From the IMG/VR virus record IMGVR_UViG_3300047469_000130, positions 1 through 32,962 of that record: DNA of 32,962 nucleotides; one strand, written 5' to 3'. The stretch's first letter is position 1. The number at the start of each line of letters is the position of its first letter. Shown one piece after another: positions 22,436-31,265 of this stretch. The position numbers and the translations under genes are program-made. This DNA is from a virus. Under the pieces are notes generated by a model. That model saw only the letters and a program-made list of their open reading frames with translations. It did no database searches and had not been told where the DNA came from.

Positions 22436-23862
22436 GCCTATTGACCGATATCGTCCAGATCGCCATCGACTCGAACAAGACCTGGCAGGATTCGCTCAAT
22501 AAGGCGTCGTTCCGTGGTGTGCCTTTCGCGGTATACGGCGGCGACTCCAGGTTTGGGCGACGCCTGGCGATTCACGAGTACCCTGGCCGGGATCGACCTT
22601 ACATCGAAGACATGGGCCGCTCGACGCGCAGTATCCGCATGACCGGTTTTCTTGTGACCGACAGCCTGGTCTACGGCGGCGGTAACGTGCTGGCGCAGCG
22701 TGATGCGCTGGTGGCCGCTGTTGAACGCTATGGCCACGGTCAATTAATCCACCCAACGCTTGGCGGGCTGAAGGTCAGCGTGCCAAATGGCGGTCTCAGT
22801 ATCGTCGAGCGCTGGGACATGGGGCGCTACTTCGAAATCAGCCTGACCTTCATCGAGGGCGGCGTCCGGATTTTCCCCACTATTAAGGCGTCGCCCGGCA
22901 GTCTGCTGGACAAGCTGGCTGCTGCGCTGGGCCTGTCCTCCGTTCTCGACTTCGCGCGCAAAGTGATCGGCGGCGTGACTGCGGTCATCAATGCCGTGGA
23001 GGGCGTGATCAAGTTCGGCAAGGCCATCGTAGGGATGGTGGTGGGCGTCATCGCTGATTTCAAAATGCTGGTTGGCCGGGTGATGCGCGATGTTCGCAGC
23101 ATCACCAGCCTGGCTGGCTTGCTGGTGGGCGACTTTGGTCGATATGCCAACGGTAACCTCAGCAGCGCGCTGGTCCAGAGCAAAAAGGCCAAGAACAGCA
23201 GTACGACGATGGCAGATCTGATCGCTAAAAACACGGCCAGCCGGGCCGCTGTCGATGTCGCCATGACCACGCTGACCGAAGCGGCGGTGAATCTGGATGC
23301 CAAATCCGGGGATAGCTTCACCACCGCTGTGCAGGCCGTGATGGCTGCCATCGTCGCCAGTGTTGCCGACCCGGGCAGCGCGATAACCCTGCTGGCGCCC
23401 TTGGCCACCTACAAGCCGGCAGCCCCGACCGGCAGCGCCGTCATGGGACAAGCGAAGGCAGTAGCCCAGGCAGCCACCGGTGCCTTGATTCGGCGCTCCG
23501 CACTGGCCGCCATCGCCCAGGTTGTCGTGGCTTACGTGCCCACTTCCTACGATGAGGCCATCAGCACCATGAACGTGGTTATCGGTTTGATCGATGCCGA
23601 GGTGCTGGTGGCGGGGGATGACGGTGACGACGAGACCTACACCGCGCTGGTGACGCTGCGCCAGGCAGTGGTGCAGACCTTCACAACGTCCGGTGCCACC
23701 TTGCCGACGCTGGAGACCTTCACGTTCCGCGCAACCATGCCCGCTTTGGTCATGGCCAACCGGCTGTATCAAGACGCTGATCGGGCTGACGAGCTGATCC
23801 AGCAGGCCAACCCGATCCATCCCGCTTTCATGCCGACCACCGTCAAGGCCTTGGCCAAGTAG
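22432..23862 (+). CDS. DNA circularisation/tail protein, Mu gpN-like
   Basis: This 476-residue protein (Mu gpN 491) has the DNA_circ_N pattern at its N-terminus. ASFRGVPFAVYGGDSRFGRR is followed by HEYPGRDRPYIEDMGRSTRSIRMTGFLV and LIHPTLGGLKVSV. The C-terminal part is long, Ala-rich and helical. In Mu this protein is a virion baseplate/tail component; a role in circularising injected DNA has been proposed for the family. It begins in a 4-nt overlap with the tape measure gene and is followed by the gp44-like hub. Confidence 0.92.
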   Translation: MSLLTDIVQIAIDSNKTWQDSLNKASFRGVPFAVYGGDSRFGRRLAIHEYPGRDRPYIEDMGRSTRSIRMTGFLVTDSLVYGGGNVLAQRDALVAAVERYGHGQLIHPTLGGLKVSVPNGGLSIVERWDMGRYFEISLTFIEGGVRIFPTIKASPGSLLDKLAAALGLSSVLDFARKVIGGVTAVINAVEGVIKFGKAIVGMVVGVIADFKMLVGRVMRDVRSITSLAGLLVGDFGRYANGNLSSALVQSKKAKNSSTTMADLIAKNTASRAAVDVAMTTLTEAAVNLDAKSGDSFTTAVQAVMAAIVASVADPGSAITLLAPLATYKPAAPTGSAVMGQAKAVAQAATGALIRRSALAAIAQVVVAYVPTSYDEAISTMNVVIGLIDAEVLVAGDDGDDETYTALVTLRQAVVQTFTTSGATLPTLETFTFRATMPALVMANRLYQDADRADELIQQANPIHPAFMPTTVKALAK

Positions 23863-23887
23863 GGCGGCACCTTTATCAAGGATATTT

Positions 23888-24991
23888 ATGCGTGTTCGAC
23901 CTGGCGAGCTGACCATCACGTCGGGCGAGCTGACTATCGCCGGCTGGACGGATATTCGCGTCACCCGGGGTATTGAGCGGCTGCCCAGCGATTTCAACAT
24001 CGGCATGACCGAGCTTCACCGCGGCGAGTTCGATGCGCTGGCGCTTCAGCCGGGCGGCGAGTGCCAGGTGTTGATCGACGGTGACCCGGTGGTGACGGGG
24101 TACATCGACCATTTTGTGCCGAGCTTTGGTGCTGGCGACCACTCCATTCGCCTCGCCGGCCGTTCGATGTGTGCCGATCTGGTGGACTGCGCTGCTGAGT
24201 GGCCCGGCGGCCAGATCAGCAACGCCACGGTGCTGGGGGTCGCTCAGAAATTGGCATCGGTCTATGGCCCGATCGTCAATGGCCGCGCAACAGGAATCCG
24301 CGTTTCCACGGACGTCCCGCGTCTGCCGGTGCTGCCGCAGACCAATGTGATGTTGGGTGAGTCGCCGTTCGAGATCATTGACCGGATGGCTCGGTTTTCG
24401 GCGGTCCTGGCATACGATCTGCCCGATGGGAGCCTCTTCCTGGCGCAAGCTGGCAAGAATAGAGCAGCCAGCGGATTTGCCGAAGGACAGAACGTGCAGC
24501 GGGCCTACATCGACTATTCGGCCAACCAGACCTACTCCGAATATATGGTCTACCGGCAATCGACCGATCCGTTCAAAGCTGTCGACGGACAGGGAAATTT
24601 GATTACGCAGGTGACGGACCTAAATGTTCGACGTCATCGGCAAATGGTCATCATCTCGGAAGGCGGCAGTTTGGGGGATGAAATTGCGAAGCTGCGGGGC
24701 GCATGGGAAGCCGCGCGTCGGTTCGGTCGATCGCGGATCGTCCGACTGATCACCGACAGCTGGCGCGACGTAGATGGCGTGCTGTGGTCGCCGAATACGC
24801 TAGTGCCGGTGCATTTACCGACACTGAAGTTGCTCAATGAAGAATTCTTGATCGCTGAGGTGACGTTCCAAAAGAACGATTACTCAGGCACCACCGCCGA
24901 ACTCATGCTGATGGCGCCGGAAGCATTCGTGCCGCAGCCAATCAACTTGACCCCGCTTTGGGGCGATGTTCAGACAGGAGCGTCTGCATGA
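23888..24991 (+). CDS. Baseplate hub protein, Mu gpP/gp44-like
   Basis: This 367-residue protein (Mu gp44 379) starts at an ATG with AAGGA at 23877-23881. Family landmarks are [53 protein letters not shown] and a C-terminal beta region ([20 protein letters not shown]). The trimeric hub of this family lies at the centre of the baseplate on top of the gp45 spike. The gene overlaps the spike gene by 4 nt. Confidence 0.92.
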   Translation: MRVRPGELTITSGELTIAGWTDIRVTRGIERLPSDFNIGMTELHRGEFDALALQPGGECQVLIDGDPVVTGYIDHFVPSFGAGDHSIRLAGRSMCADLVDCAAEWPGGQISNATVLGVAQKLASVYGPIVNGRATGIRVSTDVPRLPVLPQTNVMLGESPFEIIDRMARFSAVLAYDLPDGSLFLAQAGKNRAASGFAEGQNVQRAYIDYSANQTYSEYMVYRQSTDPFKAVDGQGNLITQVTDLNVRRHRQMVIISEGGSLGDEIAKLRGAWEAARRFGRSRIVRLITDSWRDVDGVLWSPNTLVPVHLPTLKLLNEEFLIAEVTFQKNDYSGTTAELMLMAPEAFVPQPINLTPLWGDVQTGASA

Positions 24992-25587
24992 TGGGGCGCG
25001 ATGATCAGAGCGGCGCCATGGCCAGGCTATGGCGCCGTGTAGTGCTTATGTCTGCTTGGGGTCGGGTGACGCTCAGCGACGACCTGAAGTCGGTGCAAGG
25101 GCTGCAGGTCAAGCTAAACGATTCGGAAACTTGCGACGACATACCCAGAGTCGCGGAGTTTGGTCTTACTTCGAGGCCGCCCGTTGGTTCGGATGTACTG
25201 GTGGCATTCCTCGGCGGGGACCGGTCCAAAGGTGTAGTGATCGGCACAGCGCACCAGTCCAGTCGGCCGGGAGGGCTGAACGAGGGAGAAACCATGCTGT
25301 ATGACCTTTGGGGCAAGAGCATCTATTTCACCCAGGACGGCGGGATTATTGTCGAGGCCAATGGGACCCCGGTCACGGTCAATAATGCTACCACCGTGAC
25401 TATCAACGCCAGTGAGCAGGTGCTGCTCGCCACTCCACTGGTTAAGGCTACGGGAGATTTGCAGGTGGCTGGCAACATCACCGCCGGCGGCGACATCACA
25501 GACAAGGTGCGCAGCATGGCGGCGGACCGGCTCATATATAACGGCCATAAACACGGCTCCAGCCCACTACCGGATGCCCAGCAATGA
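24988..25587 (+). CDS. Baseplate assembly protein V / tail spike, Mu gp45-like
   Basis: The protein has 199 residues from the ATG at 24988, chosen for GGAG at 24977-24980 and the 4-nt overlap. The N-terminal OB-like domain ([45 protein letters not shown] landmarks) is followed by a beta-helix ([19 protein letters not shown]). The tip is GHKHGSSP with His187 and His189. In Mu and P2 spikes an HxH motif at the tip binds iron and forms the membrane-piercing apex. The same function is expected here. Confidence 0.92.
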   Translation: MMGRDDQSGAMARLWRRVVLMSAWGRVTLSDDLKSVQGLQVKLNDSETCDDIPRVAEFGLTSRPPVGSDVLVAFLGGDRSKGVVIGTAHQSSRPGGLNEGETMLYDLWGKSIYFTQDGGIIVEANGTPVTVNNATTVTINASEQVLLATPLVKATGDLQVAGNITAGGDITDKVRSMAADRLIYNGHKHGSSPLPDAQQ

Positions 25588-26027
25588 GTGATATCTCCAC
25601 AACCTGGCTCGTCGAAACGGGCGTCGGCGATTGGTCGATTTCTGGCGGTGCGCTGGCCAGTGGCGATGATCTTGCCTCATCTGTACTGATCAGCCTGTTC
25701 ACGGATCGCGTGGCGGGCGATGACGATGTGCCGCCGGACGGCAGCGATGACCGCCGCGGCTGGTGGGGTGATGAGGGTGAGGACGTATCGATTGGCTCGC
25801 ATTTGTGGCTTCTGGATCGGTCCAGGCTGAGCACCGACGTCGCCAACACCGCCCGGATTTACATCGAGGACGCCCTGAAGTGGTTGATCGATGACGAGGT
25901 GGCCACGGCCGTGACTGTCGTTACCACCATCCAGGGTGCCAGCAGGCTCGATGCCATTGTGCTGATTACTCGCCGAGACGGCACGACTGCCCAGCTGCGG
26001 TATAACTGGGCATGGGCGACCAAGTAA
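25584..26027 (+). CDS. Baseplate wedge protein, Mu gp46-like (GP46 family)
   Basis: This 147-residue protein matches the GP46/GpW-like wedge family. A variable N-terminus is followed by [37 protein letters not shown] and a helix with [18 protein letters not shown]. The Trp-Trp-Gly-Asp motif is characteristic. The protein joins the baseplate wedge and hub. Its TAA is immediately followed, with no gap, by the stop of the opposite-strand gene, so a foreign gene has been placed exactly at its end. Confidence 0.9.
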   Translation: MSDISTTWLVETGVGDWSISGGALASGDDLASSVLISLFTDRVAGDDDVPPDGSDDRRGWWGDEGEDVSIGSHLWLLDRSRLSTDVANTARIYIEDALKWLIDDEVATAVTVVTTIQGASRLDAIVLITRRDGTTAQLRYNWAWATK

Positions 26028-26552
26028 CTAAAACGGCTGCGTGTTTTCCTGCTTCAATGAGCAATCCACAAACTTCTTGAGGGGCAGCCTTATACCCTTG
26101 AGCCCGGCCGTCCAAGGCTGCTCACTCCCGCTTTTGAATCCTATTCTGAAGGTTTTTGAGTCCGCGAGCAGGCCTAGAAAAATCGCAGTTGCATCAGACG
26201 GCAAAGAAATATCTACGACCTTTCCATCACCGTACGCGTCGATGGACAAGGGCTGATCATCCATGAAGTCGATGAACACCGGGATGGATTTACCCTGCGG
26301 TATGTTCCATGAGTCTTTATAAAGGGTGACATTTAGGGAGTCATGTCCGGCAAGTTGCTTTACAACAATGTTCTTGGCGGTGGCACCAGAACTAGCGGCT
26401 GTAAGCAAAGAGCAAAGAGGCGTGTTTTTTGAGGTGCGCCCTTGATCGAAGCTCCATTTACTAAAGTCCTGAGCTGCTGCCGAAGCAGCTCCAGATAACA
26501 GCAATAAGGAACAGAGTCCCGACGTGATCGCGGATCGTTTGAACATCTGCAT
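26028..26552 (-). CDS. Secreted protein of unknown function, opposite-strand moron candidate
   Basis: The protein has 174 residues. The start at 26552 is chosen for GGGAG 4 bp upstream; ATGs at 26576 and 26546 are alternatives. The N-terminus is a clear Sec signal peptide (MQMFKRSAITSGLCSLLLLS, then Ala-rich, cleavage near SAAAQ/DFS). The mature part has two Cys (in TPLCSLLTA and KFVDCSL) that could form a disulfide, and a beta-rich body with IPQGKSIPVFIDF. I do not recognise the family. It is the only clear minus-strand gene. Its GC is about 50% in counted lines against about 65% nearby, and it splits the baseplate genes. It may act in the lysogen. Confidence 0.85.
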   Translation of the reverse strand: MQMFKRSAITSGLCSLLLLSGAASAAAQDFSKWSFDQGRTSKNTPLCSLLTAASSGATAKNIVVKQLAGHDSLNVTLYKDSWNIPQGKSIPVFIDFMDDQPLSIDAYGDGKVVDISLPSDATAIFLGLLADSKTFRIGFKSGSEQPWTAGLKGIRLPLKKFVDCSLKQENTQPF

Positions 26553-26609
26553 TCCACTCCCTGAGCATGATGGCAAATTGGTTGCTTTTTACTTTAACTG
26601 AAATGCGAA

Positions 26610-26631
26610 CCCGCTAAGGCGGGCTTTTTTT
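26610..26631 (+). terminator. Terminator in front of the baseplate J gene
   Basis: CCCGC (26610-26614) and GCGGG (26619-26623) form the stem with a TAAG loop, then CTTTTTTT. CGTCTGGAGAA and the baseplate J ATG (26649) follow. The hairpin lies between the upstream end of the moron and the next tail gene, so it could also stop transcripts crossing the moron. Confidence 0.7.
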
Positions 26632-26648
26632 CGTCTGGAGAAAATCAC

Positions 26649-27776
26649 ATGCCGTATCCAAGGCCGACGCTCTCAGATCTGCGAGCACAGACCGCCTCCG
26701 ATATCACGGCGGGGCTGCCGACCGTTGACGGCTTGCTTCGCTTCTCGAACATGCAAATCACCGGCAAGGCTGTTGCTGGCCTGGCCCACTTGAACTATGG
26801 CTATCTCGACTGGATTTCTAAGCAAGCAACACCGTTCACCAGCTCTGCCGAATACCTCGAAGGCTGGGCCGGGCTGAAGAAGGTATTTCGCAAGACCGCT
26901 TCCTATGCGAGCGGCGCGGTTACCTTTACCGGTTCGCCTGGTGTAGTGATCGACGCCGGTACCGAGGTTGCGCGCAGTGACTCGGTGACATTCACCACCC
27001 AGGACAGCGCCACGGTTGGCGCGGGCAACATGGTCACTGTAACGGTCTTGGCTGACGTGGCGGGCGAGGCTGGCAACACGCCTATAGGCAGTCTGATGAC
27101 CTTGGGTGTTGCTATCGATGGGATTCAGTCGAGCGGGGCGGTGACGGCGGTCATTACGGGCGGCGCCGATCAAGAACTCGATGAGTCACTGTTCAACCGC
27201 ATGCTCGACGCCTATCAGGCCACGGCCAATGGCGGCTCAAAATCTGATTACGTGACATGGGCCGAAGCGATCCCTGGTATCACCCGGGCGTGGTCGAGAC
27301 CTAACGGGTTTGGCGTCGGGACGGTTGTCCTTTACGCGATGCTTGATGACGCGAACTCGGCTTACGGCGGCTTTCCCCAGGGGCAAAACGGCATGTCTCA
27401 AAAGGACAACCGAGCGGCCCAGGGCAGCATCGCCACCGGCGATCAATTGAATATTGCCGACACCGTGTTCGCCCTCCAGCCTGCGACAGCACTGGTCTAC
27501 GTCTGCTCGCCGCTGCCCAACCCGATCAATTTCACTATTACCGGCCTGACCAACGCCTCGACCGATCTGCGCGCCGATATCTCGGCGGCGATCACCGAAG
27601 TGTTCCTGGAGCAGGGTGACCCGACCACGGACAACGCTGTCGTGGCGCTCAGCGACATCGAGTCATCCATTGCAGCGATCTCGGGCACAAAGGGCTTCGT
27701 CATCACGTACCCGGCCGGAAATATCGCAAACACCATCGGCCACTTGCCGACCCTGGGCGTCATCACTTACCCCTGA
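26649..27776 (+). CDS. Baseplate J-like wedge protein, Mu gp47-like
   Basis: This 375-residue protein (Mu gp47 357) has the baseplate J pattern. It opens MPYPRPTLSDLRAQTASDIT, followed by FLEGWAGLK-type sequence (here YLEGWAGLKKVFRKTASYA) and GSPGVVIDAGTEVARSDSVTF. Beta strands (AGNMVTVTVLADVAGEAGN) and LDAYQATANGGSKSDYVTWA complete it. It forms the wedge arms around the hub, linking sheath and tail fibres. A terminator and ribosome-site cassette precede it. Confidence 0.93.
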   Translation: MPYPRPTLSDLRAQTASDITAGLPTVDGLLRFSNMQITGKAVAGLAHLNYGYLDWISKQATPFTSSAEYLEGWAGLKKVFRKTASYASGAVTFTGSPGVVIDAGTEVARSDSVTFTTQDSATVGAGNMVTVTVLADVAGEAGNTPIGSLMTLGVAIDGIQSSGAVTAVITGGADQELDESLFNRMLDAYQATANGGSKSDYVTWAEAIPGITRAWSRPNGFGVGTVVLYAMLDDANSAYGGFPQGQNGMSQKDNRAAQGSIATGDQLNIADTVFALQPATALVYVCSPLPNPINFTITGLTNASTDLRADISAAITEVFLEQGDPTTDNAVVALSDIESSIAAISGTKGFVITYPAGNIANTIGHLPTLGVITYP

Positions 27777-27784
27777 GCCTGCTC

Positions 27785-28336
27785 ATGCCAAAACCTTCGT
27801 ATACCAGTGCCGACTTCACGTCAGCGCTGCTTTCGCTGCTGCCCCGCGGCCGGGCCTGGCCGAAAGAGCTGACCAGCGTTCAGGCGCAGTCGGTGTCCTG
27901 CTTTGCCCCGACTTTCCAGCGCATCAGCGATAGCGCGGTGGGGATGCTGGACGACACATTTCCGGCGACCACCGTCAATTTCCTCACCGAGTGGGAGTCA
28001 ACGCTGGGCCTACCGGATGCCTGTGCCGGCATCGCTCCCACAGTGGATGCCCGGCGCCGGCAGGTGGTGGCCAGATTTACTAATTCCGGCGGCCAATCCA
28101 TCGAGCACTTCACGGCGTACGCCCTGGGGCTGGGATACGCGATCACCATCAGTCAGCACGCCCCATTCCGGATGGGGCAAAGCGTAATGGGTCAGGCGTT
28201 AGGCAATAACGACTGGTTCTTCGCCTGGACCGTCAATGCACCGGTCAGCAGCGGGGCCTATGGCAACAAGGTCCTCGAGTGCGAACTCAGGGAGGCCATG
28301 CCCGGCCACACCGTTCTGAACTTCAATTACTCATGA
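27785..28336 (+). CDS. Baseplate/tail protein YmfQ-DUF2313 family, Mu gp48-like
   Basis: This 183-residue protein shows the DUF2313 pattern. It has LLSLLPRGRAWPKE near the N-terminus, ISDSAVGMLDDTFPATTVNFLTEWESTLGLPD and ARRRQVVARFTNSGGQS, and a C-terminal strand AMPGHTVLNF. In Mu, gp48 is the last wedge protein before the tail fibre genes, the same place as here. It starts 8 bp after the baseplate J stop. Confidence 0.92.
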   Translation: MPKPSYTSADFTSALLSLLPRGRAWPKELTSVQAQSVSCFAPTFQRISDSAVGMLDDTFPATTVNFLTEWESTLGLPDACAGIAPTVDARRRQVVARFTNSGGQSIEHFTAYALGLGYAITISQHAPFRMGQSVMGQALGNNDWFFAWTVNAPVSSGAYGNKVLECELREAMPGHTVLNFNYS

Positions 28337-28344
28337 GGCCCTAG

Positions 28345-29304
28345 ATGTATCAAATTGATAATTCAACGGTGGCGTTGGCCATCCCGCCGAGTACGGCGGC
28401 TGGCCTTGCAGGTTTTTTCACCGATGGCGACCCGGTGGCAAATATCGCCCCGACAGTGCTGCCGGCCGAATTCATGAACATGCTGATGATGGAGCTGCTG
28501 AACGTCCTGGCCGCCGCCGGCGTAACTCCCTCGAAGACGAACTTCACTCAGCTCACCCTAGCGATCAGTCAATTGGTTCGCTCGGGCGCTGCCGCTTACG
28601 GCATCGATACCGGTACCGCAAATGCCTACACGGTCCCCTATACGCCTGCTGTGACGGCCGCTGCTGACGGCATGCTGATCCGCTTCAAGGCAAAGACCAC
28701 GAATTCCGGGGCCAGCACCTTTGCTCCTGACAACGTGTTGGCCAAGCCTCTGATCGGCGCCGGGGCGCTGCCGTTGCAAGGCGGGGAGATCATTGCCGGG
28801 GGTACCTGCTCGGTGATCTGGCTTTCAGCGCTGGGCAAGTGGGTCCTGCTGGGCTGCACCGGTGGCGCAGTTCAGGTGGCGCCAGGCAGTGCATCGGCGC
28901 ATGCGATGACGATTGCGCAGATGCAGACGGCGTACGGCGTCTATGCACTGGATACCGGCACTGCCAATACATACGGCGCCGCATTCGCACCTGCGATCAC
29001 CGCGCTCGTAGACGGCACAAAGCTGACCTTCCAGGCCCTGGTCGCCAACACCGGCGCCTCAACGCTCAGCGTAAACGGGCTGGCCGCTAAGCCCCTGATC
29101 GGCGGTGCCCAGCAACCGCTACAGGGCGGCGAAATAATCGCTGGCGGAAAGGCGGAAGTGATTTACCACAGCGGTCTTGATTCATGGGTGCTGTGGACTG
29201 GTGGCGGCAGCCCTCAAGTACCAGCGGCTACGAAGCCTTTGCACGCTATCAATCTGACCCAGCTCCAGACCTCCTATCTCTCCTACTTCATGGGGCAACT
29301 CTAG
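28345..29304 (+). CDS. Tail fibre protein with two tandem repeat domains
   Basis: This 319-residue protein has an N-terminal attachment part (residues about 1-80) typical of phage fibres (AEFMNMLMMELLNVLAAAGV, NFTQLTLAISQLVRSGA). Two copies of an about 85-residue unit follow, at about 86-170 and 200-285. Both contain DTGTAN, KPLIGG/GAG, PLQGGEIIAGG and a closing WVL. A third partial motif (KPLHAINLTQLQTSY) ends the chain. It should fasten to the baseplate and carry or present the adhesin encoded downstream. No chaperone or autocleavage domain is visible. Confidence 0.85.
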   Translation: MYQIDNSTVALAIPPSTAAGLAGFFTDGDPVANIAPTVLPAEFMNMLMMELLNVLAAAGVTPSKTNFTQLTLAISQLVRSGAAAYGIDTGTANAYTVPYTPAVTAAADGMLIRFKAKTTNSGASTFAPDNVLAKPLIGAGALPLQGGEIIAGGTCSVIWLSALGKWVLLGCTGGAVQVAPGSASAHAMTIAQMQTAYGVYALDTGTANTYGAAFAPAITALVDGTKLTFQALVANTGASTLSVNGLAAKPLIGGAQQPLQGGEIIAGGKAEVIYHSGLDSWVLWTGGGSPQVPAATKPLHAINLTQLQTSYLSYFMGQL

Positions 29305-29637
29305 ATGGCTAGCGGAACACTCGGCACGCCTGCAAGTATGCTGGCAGCGACTTATACGACGATTTATACCGTCCCGACTGGAAAGGTCGCGACTGTAAAT
29401 CTAAACTTGGTTAACACGAACTATGCGGCTGTTCTAGTGCGAGTAGCTATCACCAGTTCTGGCACGCCAGGTGCAAACGACTGGGTCGAATACGACGCTT
29501 ATTTAAAAGCTGCTGGCGATCTAACCAATAGCAACGTTTTAGAACGTACTGCATTCATGCTCGAAGCAGGAAAGAGTATTGTTTGCTACTCGAATACGGC
29601 CGGTGTTACAGCGCGTGCATACGGCGCAGAGGGTTAA
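29305..29637 (+). CDS. Small beta-rich tail/fibre-associated protein
   Basis: This 110-residue protein starts directly after the fibre stop. It is almost entirely predicted beta (TYTTIYTVPTGKVATVNLNLV, AVLVRVAITSSG, FMLEAGKSIVCYSN), like small beta-sandwich proteins that occur beside tail fibres. GC falls sharply here compared with the fibre gene. It is probably a virion component or fibre tip subunit. I know no function. Confidence 0.65.
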   Translation: MASGTLGTPASMLAATYTTIYTVPTGKVATVNLNLVNTNYAAVLVRVAITSSGTPGANDWVEYDAYLKAAGDLTNSNVLERTAFMLEAGKSIVCYSNTAGVTARAYGAEG

Positions 29638-29640
29638 TAA

Positions 29641-30756
29641 ATGAGCCGCACTATTGGCGCTACAAACAATCTTACGGTTAGCAGTACGCCCCTCGGCGGG
29701 CTCGCTACTGTTTTTGCAAGTGGTGACGCTTATAAAGCCACCGGCACTTCGATTCAGCGTTCGGTTTATACCGATATGTCAGTTGCTTTTCCACGGCGGT
29801 CCGCTTATTCAGCATCAACAAGCTCTGCTTCTGTGTCTGGCTATTACACAGGTATGGCCTTCGGCGCGGGGCTTTTCGTCGCATTGAGCGGAGTCAATGG
29901 AGGCGAGCAAATAAACTGTCTAACGTCGCCTGACGGAATCAACTGGAGCTCTAGGGCTATGCCAGCCAGTCTTTCGTGGAACGGCGCGGCCTACGGGGCT
30001 GGTAAGTTCGTTGCGGTTGCAACTGGTCAGGGGGCAGTGGCTACTACCGTTAACGCCATTTCAACTGATGGAATCACTTGGACAGCCGGTACAATGCCCT
30101 CGGGATTATGGAGGGCAATTGTTTGGAACCCCGTAATTAGCTTATTTATCGCCATTTCTGGCGGTGAAGCTGGGTCGTCTACGGTCGCTGCGACATCCCC
30201 CGATGGCGTGACTTGGACAGCCAGGACTCTGCCAACCGCAGGCACCTGGTATGGCCTAGCAGTCAGCGATACAGGGGTCATCGTCGCCACCTCTCAAGAC
30301 GGAAAAATTATACGATCAGTCGATGGTATTACTTGGACAAACGGAACGGTCCCGTCTGCATCGAATTGGTGTTCGGTGGCCTTCGGTAAGGGGCTATTTG
30401 TCTCCTGCTCGTTAGTGTCAAACGCTATTGTAACATCGCCAGATGGAATCACTTGGACAGCACGAACTACGCCAACAAACTTTCCGGGCGGAAAGGTTGT
30501 ATTCGGTAACGGCGTATTCGTCGTCTACGCTAACAGCAGTACTGCCGGTATGACTTCAAATGACGGCTTGATTTGGAATATTCGAGTTGTGCCGATTAGC
30601 ACCCAATACGGTGGCATTGCGTACGGCGCAGGGGTCGTAGTATCGGGCACAAAGATTTCCTCTGCCACTTTCGCATTGATTTACGCCGAAAATGATACCG
30701 ATAGTGATTGGATGTATCTAAATGGTACGGCCGGTCAATATGTGAGGGTTAAATAA
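29641..30756 (+). CDS. Predicted beta-propeller receptor-binding protein
   Basis: This 371-residue protein has a short N-terminal part (about 1-95) and then six units of about 40-45 residues. Each is marked by S-x-D-G-x-x-W: SPDGINW, STDGITW, SPDGVTW, SVDGITW, SPDGITW and SNDGLIW. Units also carry GAGKFVAV-like strands. The pattern resembles Asp-box or BNR repeats and predicts a six-bladed propeller, a fold common in carbohydrate binding. No catalytic residues were identified. GC is about 45% in two counted lines, well below the rest of the genome. It is the best candidate for the host-range adhesin. Confidence 0.8.
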   Translation: MSRTIGATNNLTVSSTPLGGLATVFASGDAYKATGTSIQRSVYTDMSVAFPRRSAYSASTSSASVSGYYTGMAFGAGLFVALSGVNGGEQINCLTSPDGINWSSRAMPASLSWNGAAYGAGKFVAVATGQGAVATTVNAISTDGITWTAGTMPSGLWRAIVWNPVISLFIAISGGEAGSSTVAATSPDGVTWTARTLPTAGTWYGLAVSDTGVIVATSQDGKIIRSVDGITWTNGTVPSASNWCSVAFGKGLFVSCSLVSNAIVTSPDGITWTARTTPTNFPGGKVVFGNGVFVVYANSSTAGMTSNDGLIWNIRVVPISTQYGGIAYGAGVVVSGTKISSATFALIYAENDTDSDWMYLNGTAGQYVRVK

Positions 30757-31265
30757 TGACCGTTAGTTACATATACAACGCTCAGGGGTATCTGTCTGGT
30801 ATTTATGACGGTGACGGCTTACCGGACAGTTCCACAACTTTACAGCCAATCCATACAGACGGTTATACCCCGCAGTTCTTGGATGGCGCCTGGGTCGATC
30901 AAAACACACCGGCATCCGATAGCTGGGAGTCAAAGATAGCTGATCGCCGCTACACCGCCGAGGTGCGCGGTTTCATCTGGAACACCGTGTTCATAGACAC
31001 CGACCGCATATCTCAACCCAAGATCGCATCTGCCCGGGCGGCGGCGAAGGACGGCGTGCGCAGCGATACGGCAGTCTGGAAGTGCGGCAACCCGCTAACC
31101 GGCCTGGCCATCTACCGGGTGACCACCAACGTCGAGATGATCGAGATTGCCGACGCCGCGTTCAACTACGTGCAGGCGTGCTACGACCGTGAGGGCGTGC
31201 TGATCGCCGCTGTGGCTGATAGCACGATCACTGCCGCGATGGTCGATGAGGGCTGGCCAACATGA
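30756..31265 (+). CDS. Tail fibre assembly-like protein with DUF4376 domain
   Basis: The protein has 169 residues. The N-terminal 60 (VSYIYNAQGYLSGIYDGDG, LDGAWVDQ) resemble the start of tail-fibre assembly proteins. The remainder matches DUF4376: RRYTAEVRGFIWNTVFIDTDRISQPKIASA, shown here by its landmarks VFIDTDR and FNYVQACYDRE. These proteins often lie directly behind the adhesin gene and assist or extend it. Base composition changes within the gene, from AT-rich to about 70% GC near 31000. Start and end overlap the neighbours by 1 and 4 nt. Confidence 0.8.
   Translation: MTVSYIYNAQGYLSGIYDGDGLPDSSTTLQPIHTDGYTPQFLDGAWVDQNTPASDSWESKIADRRYTAEVRGFIWNTVFIDTDRISQPKIASARAAAKDGVRSDTAVWKCGNPLTGLAIYRVTTNVEMIEIADAAFNYVQACYDREGVLIAAVADSTITAAMVDEGWPT

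Noticed and set aside
22744-24006. A 420-codon open frame on the minus strand across the gpN-like gene
   Set aside because: It lies wholly opposite a well-supported tail gene, has no ribosome site or family pattern, and its His/Gly/Arg-rich translation is typical of antisense frames in GC-rich DNA.
26028-26552. Toxin or known effector identity for the secreted protein
   Set aside because: A signal peptide and two cysteines are visible, but no catalytic or family motif supports a named function.
26553-26640. A promoter for the secreted-protein gene
   Set aside because: The stretch is AT-rich and one is expected, but no -35/-10 pair with acceptable spacing could be chosen by eye.
17129-28336. 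The locus being a tailocin (headless R-type particle)
   Set aside because: Complete terminase, portal, protease and capsid genes precede the tail genes, so this is a phage and not a tailocin cluster.
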